Positions 26,106 through 34,664 of a stretch of DNA of 64,000 bases are shown one piece after another. Both the position numbers and the translations under genes were made by a program. Where the stretch lies: NCBI RefSeq assembly GCF_003952425.1, contig NZ_CP034449.1:4638001-4702000 (forward strand), read 5' to 3'. The number at the start of each line of letters is the position of its first letter. Within the stretch, counting starts at the first letter, position 1. This stretch comes from Mesorhizobium sp. M2A.F.Ca.ET.046.03.2.1. Lineage in GTDB: Bacteria > Pseudomonadota > Alphaproteobacteria > Rhizobiales > Rhizobiaceae. The notes under the pieces were generated by a model. That model had not been told where the DNA came from and made no database searches. It saw nothing but the letters and a program-made list of their open reading frames with translations.

Positions 26106-26214
26106 CGATCCCAGCATCGGCTTTTTCCTGCCCTGCCCACCGATCAAGTGTTTTGTGGACAGCATCGTACTTTGCTAATGTTGCCGCCACTGCACTCGGC
26201 GAGGAAATCGCAGC

Positions 26215-29200
26215 ATGTCGGAGAAGGGTCCGGTCGCGTTGCCGGGGGCGTCTGTGGCAACAGGTTTTCTGGGCGGCAACGGCGACAATCCGTCCGAAGC
26301 CCGGCATGAGCGTCGAATCCTGACCGCGCTCTGCTACGACCTGGTCGGATCGACCGACCTTCTTGCCATCCTGGACATCGAAGAGTTCGAGGAACTTATA
26401 TCAGCCTTCCAGCGGGCGACGAAACAGGCGGTCGCGTCATGCTCGGGTGCCGTCCAGGTCGAGGTCGGTGATGGCGGCGTTGCTTTGTTTCCTGCCGAAA
26501 TAGACGCCAAGGACGCGGCATCGCTGGCGATCCGAGCCGGGCTCGAAATCATCGACGCCTGCAGGCGCGTCGGCTCGGACAAAGGCCGCGCCGATTTGCA
26601 TGTCCGAGTCGGAATCGCGACATCGATGACCCTGATCCACAAGGGTGACGCCGATACCGGTCACGACAATGTCACCGGCCCGGCCTTCGCGATGGCCACG
26701 CGGCTCCAGGCCATCGCGCAGCCGGATACGGTGATGGTCTCGGACGCGACACGCAACCTGGCACGACGGTCGCATGTGTTCAGCTTTAGGGGCGCCCATG
26801 CGATCAAGGGGTTTGCCGAGCCGGAGCTGGTCTGGCGCGCGCTGAGTCACAAGCGCGAGGTCGACCGCTTCTTCGCCTTCGGGCGGCTGAGCAGTCCGCT
26901 CGTCGATCGCGAGGCCGAGCTCGCCACAATCGCCGAAGCATGGGACAGCGCCCTTGCGGGAAACGGCGGCGTTGTGGTGATCGAGGGCGAGGCCGGGATC
27001 GGCAAGTCGCGCATTCTTCACGAAGTGCGCCGGCGCACGCGTCACCAGCGCGCGAAACTCCTATTCTTCCAGTGCACGCCCGGCGGCTTGCGCTCGGCGC
27101 TCCATCCGCTGCTACAGAACGTAGGCGGCGATCTCGCCGGCAATGAAGGGCAGCTGAGTGCTGCCGCCGTGGCGGAAGCTTTCCGCGATCATGACGTCCA
27201 CGATCCTGAAATCATCGACATCTTTTCGTTCCTGCTCGGCGCTGCGGGGGGCGATCCGATGCTCAAGGAGATCGACGCCGAAGCGATGCGCGCGAAAGCC
27301 AATTGGGCGGTTCGCCACGCGCTCGAAGCCCTGTGCGCCAGCGGGCCGATTGTTCTGGTGGTCGAGGACATCCATTGGATCGATCTGACGTCGAGACAAT
27401 TGTTGGCTGAACTTGCACAGTCGGCCCGTCACTTCCGGGCGCTTGTCATCGCGACCACGCGCCCTGAATCCGGGAGCTGGCTGGCAGCATCGAATCCAAG
27501 GCATATCTCGCTAAAGCCGCTCAACCGCGAGCAAACGCGGCTGGCGATCGCGGCCATGTGGCCGCAAGGCACGCCGTCAACTTCCCCGGAATTTCTCGAC
27601 GTGGTGGAACGCGTGACCGGAGGCGTCCCGCTGTTCATCGAAGAAATCTGCCAGTGGATGACCGAGAACGCGGCGTCGGCAACGGATCGGCTGGAGCAGA
27701 CCGCGACGCGCAGTCATGCCTCGGTGTTCGAAAGCGTGATCGAGGCCAGGCTCGAAACGCTGGGGTCGGCACGCGAAGTCGCGCGCGCTGCGGCCGTCGC
27801 GGGCAACCGTTTCAATCAGGAATTGCTGCGCGCGCTGTTGCCGGAGCTCGACGACGAAATCATCGCAAACGCGCTGGATACGCTGAGTGACGCCGGGTTC
27901 CTGATCCGTGTGCGGCCTTCCGGCGCTCCGGTTTATGGCGTGCGCCATGCGCTTATCCAGGAGACGATCTACAACGCAACGCTGCGCAAGAGACGCCAAG
28001 CCTTGCATCGCCGCCTGTTTGCCGCGGTGAGCCGCAATCGAAACCTGGCCGGGTGGCTGGGCACCGCCGAGGTTGCCGAGCATGCAGAGCGCGCAGGCCT
28101 TCTGGAGGACGCGATAGCTCAGTTCGTGATCGCAGGCACGGAAAGCTCGTCCCGCTCGGCGATGGCGGAAGCGAGGCAGATACTCGAGCATGCATTGGCG
28201 CTCTGCGAGCGCGTTGCGGCAGCCGACACGCGAGACGCGCTGCGGCTATCGGCAATGATCGTGCTCGGTCCCATCCTGACCGCTGTCGAAGGTCCGAACT
28301 CGGCGCCCGCCCGCAAATTGTACGAGGACGGTGTGGTGATCGCCCGGCGGCGGCCGGTGGCCGAGCGGGCCAAGTGGTTCCCGATCTACTGGGGCTGGTG
28401 GTTTACGGATACCGTCATGGACGGCGAGCGCGCGGAGGTCGTGCTCAGCGATCTCAGGGATGTCGAGGATGCCGAAGTGCAACTCCAGGCCAGGCATTGC
28501 GTGTGGGCAATCGACTTCAATCTTGGCCGCCACGACCGCTGCATCGCGACAGTCGACGCCGGACTGTCGCTCTATGAGCACGGCCACGGCAAAGCCCATG
28601 CTGCGTTGTTCGGCGGACATGACGCGAGGGTCTGCGGGCTCGCCCACCGCGCCTTGTCAATGTGGTTCGTCGGAAAGCCGGCAGGCGCGCTCCATTCGAT
28701 GTCGGAAGCTAGGAGCTGGGCGCAGCAAACCGGACATGCCGGCAGCATCGCGCATGCCTACCTCAACGAGGCGATGCTGCACTGCTATCGCCGCGATTTT
28801 TCGATGCTGCGAAGCGTGATAGCGGATCTGCGCCACTTGACCGAGCGTCATCATATGCCCGCCCTCGCCGCCGCAGCGCAGATCTTCGAAGGCTGGTGCG
28901 ACGGCAACGCCGGCCAGGTCGAGGGCGGCAGGGATAAAATGCGGCAAGGCCTCGGCCTCCATGGAGAGTTCCAGACGCCTGAGGACGAACCGGTCTATTG
29001 CGGCATGCTGGCGGAGCTTTTGACAAGAACTGCCGAGGTTGATGAGGCGCTCGCTCTGCTGGACTCGGCTGTGGCGCAGGCCGAGGCCGGCGGCAGCCGG
29101 TTCTGGCTGGCAGAACTCTACAGGCGAAGGGCCGAGCTACTTCTTCTCCAGGGCGATGCGAAGGCGGACGTAGTCGCTGCCCTCGAAAAGAGCATCGCCA

Positions 29201-29376
29201 TAGCCGCGGAGCAAGGCGCCGTGCCTTTCCTCGTCAGTACATACGAAATCCTTCAATCATCAGGCCTGTCACCTGAACTGTCGGCGCGCTATCGCGATCG
29301 GGTCGAACGTGCGAAATCCGCTCTCGAGCCGGGCGCCTCGCTGATCGTCAATCCCGAATCGGCTGTTCGGCACTAG
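26215..29376 (+). CDS. class III cyclase-like / AAA ATPase / TPR protein
   Basis: The 1053-residue protein has a class III nucleotide cyclase domain at about 30-205 (LCYDLVGSTDLL, VEVGDGGVALFP). A STAND/AAA module follows with P-loop GEAGIGKS (about 259-266) and VVEDIHWID, then a long TPR-like C-terminus. The usual cyclase Asn in the NxxxR motif appears as Ala (GPAFAMATRLQ), so the cyclase may be catalytically weak or dead and serve as a sensor. It ends 24 bases before the ycaO gene, so it probably regulates or belongs to the modification locus. Confidence 0.8.
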   Translation: MSEKGPVALPGASVATGFLGGNGDNPSEARHERRILTALCYDLVGSTDLLAILDIEEFEELISAFQRATKQAVASCSGAVQVEVGDGGVALFPAEIDAKDAASLAIRAGLEIIDACRRVGSDKGRADLHVRVGIATSMTLIHKGDADTGHDNVTGPAFAMATRLQAIAQPDTVMVSDATRNLARRSHVFSFRGAHAIKGFAEPELVWRALSHKREVDRFFAFGRLSSPLVDREAELATIAEAWDSALAGNGGVVVIEGEAGIGKSRILHEVRRRTRHQRAKLLFFQCTPGGLRSALHPLLQNVGGDLAGNEGQLSAAAVAEAFRDHDVHDPEIIDIFSFLLGAAGGDPMLKEIDAEAMRAKANWAVRHALEALCASGPIVLVVEDIHWIDLTSRQLLAELAQSARHFRALVIATTRPESGSWLAASNPRHISLKPLNREQTRLAIAAMWPQGTPSTSPEFLDVVERVTGGVPLFIEEICQWMTENAASATDRLEQTATRSHASVFESVIEARLETLGSAREVARAAAVAGNRFNQELLRALLPELDDEIIANALDTLSDAGFLIRVRPSGAPVYGVRHALIQETIYNATLRKRRQALHRRLFAAVSRNRNLAGWLGTAEVAEHAERAGLLEDAIAQFVIAGTESSSRSAMAEARQILEHALALCERVAAADTRDALRLSAMIVLGPILTAVEGPNSAPARKLYEDGVVIARRRPVAERAKWFPIYWGWWFTDTVMDGERAEVVLSDLRDVEDAEVQLQARHCVWAIDFNLGRHDRCIATVDAGLSLYEHGHGKAHAALFGGHDARVCGLAHRALSMWFVGKPAGALHSMSEARSWAQQTGHAGSIAHAYLNEAMLHCYRRDFSMLRSVIADLRHLTERHHMPALAAAAQIFEGWCDGNAGQVEGGRDKMRQGLGLHGEFQTPEDEPVYCGMLAELLTRTAEVDEALALLDSAVAQAEAGGSRFWLAELYRRRAELLLLQGDAKADVVAALEKSIAIAAEQGAVPFLVSTYEILQSSGLSPELSARYRDRVERAKSALEPGASLIVNPESAVRH

Positions 29377-29400
29377 CCGACCCTGCAAGAGCAATCCGCG

Positions 29401-30555
29401 ATGCTGGAGCGATACAAACGCCTTGGTCCGCCGCCCGACGAGGCGCTGGCGAAGCTGATGAAGATGCGCGGAGGCCTTGGCATTACGCGGATCGCCGACA
29501 TTACCGGACTCGACCAACTCGGCATCCCGGTCGTGCAGGTGACTAGACCTTTCTCGCTCTCCAACGCGGTCGCGCAAGGCAAGGGCGCCACGCTGGCGCA
29601 AGCCGCGATATCGGCCATGCTGGAATCGGCCGAGACCTTCTTTGCAGAGCAGGTGGCGAATTTCGACACAGTCGTCGGTTCCGCCGATCAATTGCGCATC
29701 CCGCCCGGTCGGTTCGAAAGGCATCTCCGGGGGGGCGCCACGCCCGGATGGCGCGGTAAGGACACGGCGTGGGTAGCCGCGGACAATCTTCTTACCGGCA
29801 GCCGCGACCTGGTCCCGTTCGAGCTCGCGCACACCGCGTATGTGTTGCCGTCCCTGCCCCACGACGGCATTTTCGCGGCATCGACGAGCGGTTTGGCCGC
29901 AGGCTTCGAGGAGCGGGATGCCATCGTTCATGGCATGCTTGAATGCATCGAACGGGACGCGATCGCCACGTCATACCGGACCCACGGTTTTTTCCACCGT
30001 CAACGCATCGATCCCGAGACGATCGATGATCCGTCGCTCCGTGATCTCCTGGAAACTTTGGCGGCCAAGAACGTGCTGGTCGGCCTTTGGCAGGCTTTGT
30101 CGCCGTTGGGCATCCCGGTGGTGTGGTGTCATCTGCTGGAAGACGAACCGACGGAAACGGTCCTTTTGGATCATCCGGCTGATGGCTCGGCTGCGGGTTT
30201 CAGTTTTGCCGGCGCGGCGGCGGACGCCATCTACGAAGCGGCCCAGGCCCGTCTGGCGGCGATCTCGGGGGCACGCGATGACCTGACGCGCGCGTCCTAT
30301 CCGAAATACCCCGATCGGCAGATGATTGCCGCGCATCGCCGGCTCCTCCGCGATGGACCGCGCAGCGTGGATTTCCGCGCGCTTGCCGAGCAGAATTTCA
30401 ACACGGCGTCGGACGGGCTGTCGGTCCTCTTGGCAATTCTCGAAGACGGAGGGTTCGATGCGGTCCACCTAGTCCGGGTAAGAACGCGACCGTTCGACGC
30501 CCTGTCGGTTGTCAGGATCGTCATCCCTGTCTTGCAGCCACTTTTGCAGGGGTAG
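29401..30555 (+). CDS. ycaO: YcaO-domain ATP-dependent cyclodehydratase
   Basis: The 384-residue protein carries the YcaO ATP-binding helix GFEERDAIVHGMLECIERDA (about 168-187), with the spaced Glu residues that bind Mg-ATP. YcaO enzymes activate peptide backbone amides to make azolines, amidines or, with TfuA, thioamides. Here the C-terminus ends VIPVLQPLLQG and lacks a Pro-rich PxPxP tail. TfuA follows after five bases. No E1-like or Ocin-ThiF partner is near, which favours TfuA-dependent thioamidation over azoline formation; this is inference. Confidence 0.85.
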   Translation: MLERYKRLGPPPDEALAKLMKMRGGLGITRIADITGLDQLGIPVVQVTRPFSLSNAVAQGKGATLAQAAISAMLESAETFFAEQVANFDTVVGSADQLRIPPGRFERHLRGGATPGWRGKDTAWVAADNLLTGSRDLVPFELAHTAYVLPSLPHDGIFAASTSGLAAGFEERDAIVHGMLECIERDAIATSYRTHGFFHRQRIDPETIDDPSLRDLLETLAAKNVLVGLWQALSPLGIPVVWCHLLEDEPTETVLLDHPADGSAAGFSFAGAAADAIYEAAQARLAAISGARDDLTRASYPKYPDRQMIAAHRRLLRDGPRSVDFRALAEQNFNTASDGLSVLLAILEDGGFDAVHLVRVRTRPFDALSVVRIVIPVLQPLLQG

Positions 30556-30560
30556 ATTTT

Positions 30561-31283
30561 ATGCGCCCGAAACTCGTCTTCACCGGCCCTACCGTGTCCC
30601 ATGCCGACGCGTTGAAGGTCGTCGATGCGGTATGCCTTCCCCCCGCCGTGCAAGGATCGATTGTTTCAGCCGTGCAGCATTTAGACCCGAGCGCGATCCT
30701 TGTCATAGACGGCGGTTTTCAGGCTGAGCCGGCGGTTCGGCACAAGGAAATCCTTTGGGCTCTCAGCCGCGGCATTCATGTCTTCGGAGCGGCCAGCATG
30801 GGCGCCCTTCGAGCAGCCGAGCTGTTCCCCCATATGCAAGGCGTCGGGCTTATCTACCGATGGTATCGCCGCTTCGCCTTTGCACCCGACGACGCTGTAG
30901 CGGTATTGCATGGACCGGCCGAGGTGAATTTCGCTCAATTGACGCATGCGCTGATTGACTTGCGCCGGACCCTTCGCGCTGCTTGCCGGCGCGGCGTGAT
31001 TTCATCCGAACAGCAGGCGAGGCTCGAGGGTGCGGCACAGGCCGTCAACTTTCGCGAGCGCACCCTGGCACGGATGGTCCGGGATGCGCATCACGGCAAC
31101 GACGACGTCGAGAAATTGTGCAGGGAGCTCGGCGCGGCTTTCGTCCAGCAAAAAAAGCAAGATGCCCTGCGGGCACTCGAACTTTTGCGGGACCAAGCAT
31201 TTGAAAAAGCACACCCCATGCCGGAATTGCAGCTAACCTCCGCCTTCTCCAAGGATATGGATGATGCGGGGCTGGCGCTATAG
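30561..31283 (+). CDS. tfuA: TfuA-like protein
   Basis: The 240-residue protein begins MRPKLVFTGPTVSHADA and contains the TfuA hallmark GAASMGALRAAEL (about 76-88), followed by YRWYRRFAFAPDDAVAVLHG. TfuA partners with YcaO in trifolitoxin and thioamide biosynthesis and in archaeal McrA thioamidation, where it supplies sulfide. It lies five bases after ycaO. Its presence makes thioamidation the leading hypothesis for this locus. Confidence 0.87.
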   Translation: MRPKLVFTGPTVSHADALKVVDAVCLPPAVQGSIVSAVQHLDPSAILVIDGGFQAEPAVRHKEILWALSRGIHVFGAASMGALRAAELFPHMQGVGLIYRWYRRFAFAPDDAVAVLHGPAEVNFAQLTHALIDLRRTLRAACRRGVISSEQQARLEGAAQAVNFRERTLARMVRDAHHGNDDVEKLCRELGAAFVQQKKQDALRALELLRDQAFEKAHPMPELQLTSAFSKDMDDAGLAL

Positions 31284-31335
31284 GTCGTGACCTCTTGGCG
31301 GCCGACGATTTACGCAACGTAAGCACCGTGATAGC

Positions 31336-32544
31336 GTGGCAGCGTCAGAGGGGGCCAAGCAATTGGACGCGGTCGATCGTGTCGTTGCGCAAGATCGGTT
31401 GCTGGGAACGCGGTTCCTGGTCTACCCGCAGGTCCCTCATCTTTCGGGTTACGGAACACCCGAAACAGTATGGATTTCTACTCCACCCGATCTGATCCGC
31501 TCCGGCCCGGAAGATCACCGCATTTGCGTTCGCGATCCGCTCCTCGACAAGGAGCCTTACGACTACCCTTATCTGCCACCGTTTGTCGGGGAAATCTTTC
31601 CGCCTGCAGAGGCTGGCTTTGACGGCCATTTCGATCAGATTTCCCTAACCTCGCGACAGTTCCTTTCTGCACACGCTTTCGCCTCGGTCAGCCGCGTGCT
31701 GGACATCTGGGAAAGCTACCTCGGCAAACCGATTGTCTGGTATTTTGCCGAGACGTACGAGCGGCTCGAAATCATCCCCTTCGTCAACTGGGAGAATGCG
31801 CAATCGGGTTATGGCTATCTGGAACTCGGCCGAGAGCGCGGCATCGACGGAGGCAAGTATCCCTACGCGCTCAACTTCGATGTGATCGCACATGAGGTCG
31901 GCCACGCAATCTTGTTTTCGTTGTTCGGGACACCAGCCGGCGGCCTGACTCAAGGCGATTTCGGACCGTTCCACGAAGCCAGTTCGGATCTGGTCTCGCT
32001 CTTATCCTTCCTGAATTTCGACAGCGGCATGGACCGGCTGCTGCGGCACTGCGACGGCAACCTACTTGTTCTCAATGAACTGAACCGGATTGCCGAACTG
32101 ACCGGCGATCGGCAGATTCGCCTCGCCAGCAACGCACGCCGCATGTCGGAGGTGACGGCAGAAATCCATGACAGGTCACGGCCATTCACGGGGGCTGTGT
32201 TCGACACGATCGTCGACGCCTACCACGCGGCACTGGTGCACGAGGGGTTGGCCGACGAGAGGCTGCTGGGGATCGATATCAAAGATCTCGACCAATCCGA
32301 CATGCAGCGCATCTCGGATTTCACGTCCCGCGCCTTCCGCGCTCGGCCCTTCATGTTCAAGAGCATGCTGATCAGAGCAAGGGACGAGGTGGCTCTCGCA
32401 CTTGCTCAGGCATGGCCACGCCTCGATGCGGATGACCTGTCGTTCGAAAAGGCCGCGGCGTTGGTGGTGGACGCCAGCGATCGCGTCGCGCCGATGCTCG
32501 CGGAAAAATTCGATGAGAATTTCAGCTGGCGGGAGATCTTGTGA
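31336..32544 (+). CDS. zinc metallopeptidase (gluzincin) of the YcaO-TfuA locus
   Basis: Starting at GTG 31336 the product has 402 residues; a TTG at 31363 preceded by AGAGGGGG is a credible alternative. It contains H186-EVG-H190 (VIAHEVGHAILF) and a downstream E214 in FHEASSDLVSLL, the M4/thermolysin-like third ligand. There is no signal peptide, so it acts in the cytoplasm. It may remove a leader from a modified peptide, or process the small proteins encoded just downstream. Family assignment beyond gluzincin is not possible by eye. Confidence 0.7.
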   Translation: MAASEGAKQLDAVDRVVAQDRLLGTRFLVYPQVPHLSGYGTPETVWISTPPDLIRSGPEDHRICVRDPLLDKEPYDYPYLPPFVGEIFPPAEAGFDGHFDQISLTSRQFLSAHAFASVSRVLDIWESYLGKPIVWYFAETYERLEIIPFVNWENAQSGYGYLELGRERGIDGGKYPYALNFDVIAHEVGHAILFSLFGTPAGGLTQGDFGPFHEASSDLVSLLSFLNFDSGMDRLLRHCDGNLLVLNELNRIAELTGDRQIRLASNARRMSEVTAEIHDRSRPFTGAVFDTIVDAYHAALVHEGLADERLLGIDIKDLDQSDMQRISDFTSRAFRARPFMFKSMLIRARDEVALALAQAWPRLDADDLSFEKAAALVVDASDRVAPMLAEKFDENFSWREIL

Positions 32545-32576
32545 GCTGAAGGATGCAGCAAAAAGGAGCGAGGAAA

Positions 32577-32879
32577 ATGAGCGACGACTATCACCGACCG
32601 ACACTAACGTTTCCATCAGGCGCTTACAACGCAACACAGGTCAGGCTCTATGGCTTGGGGGCGGAGATTGGACTCAGCGTGCCCGGTGCGCCAGCACCCT
32701 TTGGGGACACCGGCATGTATGTCGAAACCGCGCCTGGGGCACCCATCACCGACGAGCAACGTGCCAACGCACTTGAAGTGTTGGGGAAATATAATAGCAA
32801 CAAAGGCCGCCAAGATATATTAAATGGAATTATTCCATTTCCAAAATACCGATCAGAGTCTCTTATCATTTCAAGATAG
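32577..32879 (+). CDS. small unrecognised protein, candidate modification substrate
   Basis: The ATG at 32577 follows GGAGCGAGG and gives 100 residues. The N-terminal half is rich in Gly/Tyr/Ala/Pro (GAYNATQVRLYGLGAEIGL, then SVPGAPAPFGDTGMYVETAP). The second half is more ordinary, ending YRSESLIISR. It has no Cys. It lies 32 bases after the metallopeptidase gene. No known family. Candidate precursor or accessory protein of the YcaO-TfuA system, from context only. Confidence 0.6.
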   Translation: MSDDYHRPTLTFPSGAYNATQVRLYGLGAEIGLSVPGAPAPFGDTGMYVETAPGAPITDEQRANALEVLGKYNSNKGRQDILNGIIPFPKYRSESLIISR

Positions 32880-32929
32880 ACCTGAAGAATTTTGGCGTTG
32901 CGTTCATTTCAACGGTAGGAAGCACATTC

Positions 32930-33268
32930 ATGCTCGGATCATCTCCAGAACAGAAAACATCGTGCGGGATTATTGTCGGTTATGCCTATGAGGGACATAC
33001 CTACGATTTGCCAAAGCCCAAGATAATGATCATCCCGGCGTTTCCGGAGCCCAAGATACCAGCGGACGATTCGGAATTTGACGCGAAGGAACCTGAAGGC
33101 TACGCGGTTTGGCTCGTTGATAAGCTCGACGAATGCGTGGAGTTGGAGATGAACCAAGGCTTTGTCGAACAGATCGTCCTCGAGGCAAACCTTCCAGGCA
33201 AGCGTTCACCGACGATGTACGCATCCAAGATGACGATGGGACACCGTGGCGGAAAGCTGAACGACTAG
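32930..33268 (+). CDS. small unrecognised protein, candidate modification substrate
   Basis: The ATG at 32930 follows TAGGAAG and gives 112 residues. It begins MLGSSPEQKTSCGIIVGYAY, then a Pro/Lys-rich stretch (DLPKPKIMIIPAFPEPKIP), an acidic middle part, and KMTMGHRGGKLND at the end. It has two Cys. Not similar by eye to the preceding protein. It closes the YcaO-TfuA gene row; the next DNA is pseudogene remnant. Could be an immunity/partner protein or a second substrate. Confidence 0.55.
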   Translation: MLGSSPEQKTSCGIIVGYAYEGHTYDLPKPKIMIIPAFPEPKIPADDSEFDAKEPEGYAVWLVDKLDECVELEMNQGFVEQIVLEANLPGKRSPTMYASKMTMGHRGGKLND

Positions 33269-33313
33269 TCTCTCATGTTCCCTGTCAGGGTTGATTCCGT
33301 TGAAGGTCTTTGC

Positions 33314-33578
33314 CATCTCATCGCCGGCCGCTACTCCGAAGTGGTAAGGGCTGAACGTCGGGCCGTACTGATGAGACCAAACTTTGGAACCGCCTGGCGC
33401 ACACTCACAGCGCGGCAGGATTAGCCGGCGATCTGGAAATGGCCCGACAAGGACTCGTCGAATGCAAACCTCTACAGCCGAATCTCAGCATCGACTGGGT
33501 CGAGAAATACCGCCCGCTGATACGGCTGAGGACCGCGCCAGATACGTCGAGGGCCTGCGTCGAGCGGGCCTGGAATAG
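33314..33578 (+). pseudogene. frameshifted C-terminal remnant of a cyclase/TPR gene
   Basis: Three successive frames join into one sense: HLIAGRYSEVVRAERRAVLM from 33314 up to a stop at 33422, then AGLAGDLEMARQGLVECK and LQPNLSIDWVEKYRPLIR in the next frame, then AEDRARYVEGLRRAGLE to the stop at about 33578. This is the typical tail of the rhizobial adenylate cyclase/TPR proteins. At least two frameshifts, and the 5' part is absent, so it is a decayed fragment. Confidence 0.65.
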
Positions 33579-33833
33579 TCCGGCTAAATCGTGCCAGCCG
33601 ACACCCCGCCGACCTGCGACGCAGCACATTGCGCGCCGCATCTGCCTCGACCCCGCAAAGGCATCGATACCCGGCGGCGCATGGGGGACCTATTCACGCG
33701 CCTTATGGGCGCAAGCCGCTCTACGCAGCGAATATGGGCTGATTTTGGCGGCCATCGCTTTCGAAGGTAATGTACTGAGAGTCTGCATAACCGGCGAGGG
33801 CAATATAGACCAGTGCCAGTCGCTTCTGATGGA

Positions 33834-33947
33834 TTAGACCGTTGGACCGTTCGATGCGCTCTGCTGTCCAAGAGGCGAACAAGGGGCGGACGAATCAGTT
33901 TCAACCCAAGAGGATTCCACCTTGCGGGCCTCGTATTTGTCTGACAT
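33834..33947 (-). CDS. candidate 37-residue peptide gene
   Basis: On the minus strand ATG at 33947 is preceded by AGGAGA about ten bases upstream. The product begins MSDKYEARKVESSWVETD and ends SSAPCSPLGQQSASNGPTV, so it has a charged, leader-like N-terminus and a Ser/Pro/Cys-containing C-terminus. It is divergent from the coiled-coil gene at 33992. Coding status is uncertain; the shape resembles a small RiPP precursor, but no homologue is recognised. Confidence 0.35.
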   Translation of the reverse strand: MSDKYEARKVESSWVETDSSAPCSPLGQQSASNGPTV

Positions 33948-33991
33948 AATTTACCGTCTCCTAATGTTTAAGTGGGCAATTGGGGTTAGAG

Positions 33992-34657
33992 ATGGCCAAG
34001 GAACCTTCTAGTGCCGCTTCTTCGGCAAATAAAGCGGATGCAAATCTGATAGGTAATTCAGAGGGAAACGGGCTGAACTTCATGGCCTCCCAGGCTCGCG
34101 AGGGCGGGCCAGGCGGTGACGCTCCAGGTGTCGACAAGATACGCGATCTTTTGTTCGGCAATCAGATGCAGGACTATGATCGCCGCTTCTCCAAGCTTGA
34201 GGAACGGTTCCTGCAGCGATTCAAGGATGTCGAATCCGAAACCAAGCGCAATCTTGAAACCTACGAGTCGAATGCCAAGAAACAGGTTGACTCGCTGGCG
34301 ACGCAGTTGCGCAACGAAAAGGACGCACGCGCCGAGGCCGACAAGGAAATGGACCGCAATCTTCGCGATCAAAACCAGGCGCTCGAAAAGCAGGTGCGCG
34401 CCTTATCGGATCAATTGAGTGAGCTCGAGCGCGAATTCGCGGATCGCATGAGCAGAAGCGACCATTTGCTGCGCGAGGAAATCAAGCAGAAGAACGAAAG
34501 CGCCCAAATGCTCATGGAGAAGATCTTTTCCGATCTCAGCAACGTCAAGACCGACCGGAATCTTCTGGCCGGGCTGTTCGTCGAGGTCGCGAAATGTCTC
34601 AACCAGGATCCCGTCGGCAGCAAGGGCAATTCCGAGCGTGGCTGGAAAGTGAGTTGA
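33992..34657 (+). CDS. coiled-coil protein of the OmpA-GTPase-cyclase operon
   Basis: The ATG at 33992 gives 221 residues; a TTG four codons upstream is an alternative. A flexible Ser/Ala/Asn/Gly-rich N-terminus (to about 45) is followed by a long Glu/Lys/Arg heptad region (about 60-180) predicted as coiled coil, ending NLLAGLFVEVAKCLNQD. No signal peptide. It lies seven bases before the OmpA gene. Probably a cytoplasmic scaffold or effector linking to the GTPase; function inferred from position. Confidence 0.65.
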   Translation: MAKEPSSAASSANKADANLIGNSEGNGLNFMASQAREGGPGGDAPGVDKIRDLLFGNQMQDYDRRFSKLEERFLQRFKDVESETKRNLETYESNAKKQVDSLATQLRNEKDARAEADKEMDRNLRDQNQALEKQVRALSDQLSELEREFADRMSRSDHLLREEIKQKNESAQMLMEKIFSDLSNVKTDRNLLAGLFVEVAKCLNQDPVGSKGNSERGWKVS

Positions 34658-34664
34658 TCGGAAC

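Noticed and set aside
33439..33837. 132-codon open frame
   Set aside because: Only its first 30 residues make sense, as part of the frameshifted cyclase/TPR tail; the rest is out-of-frame read-through.
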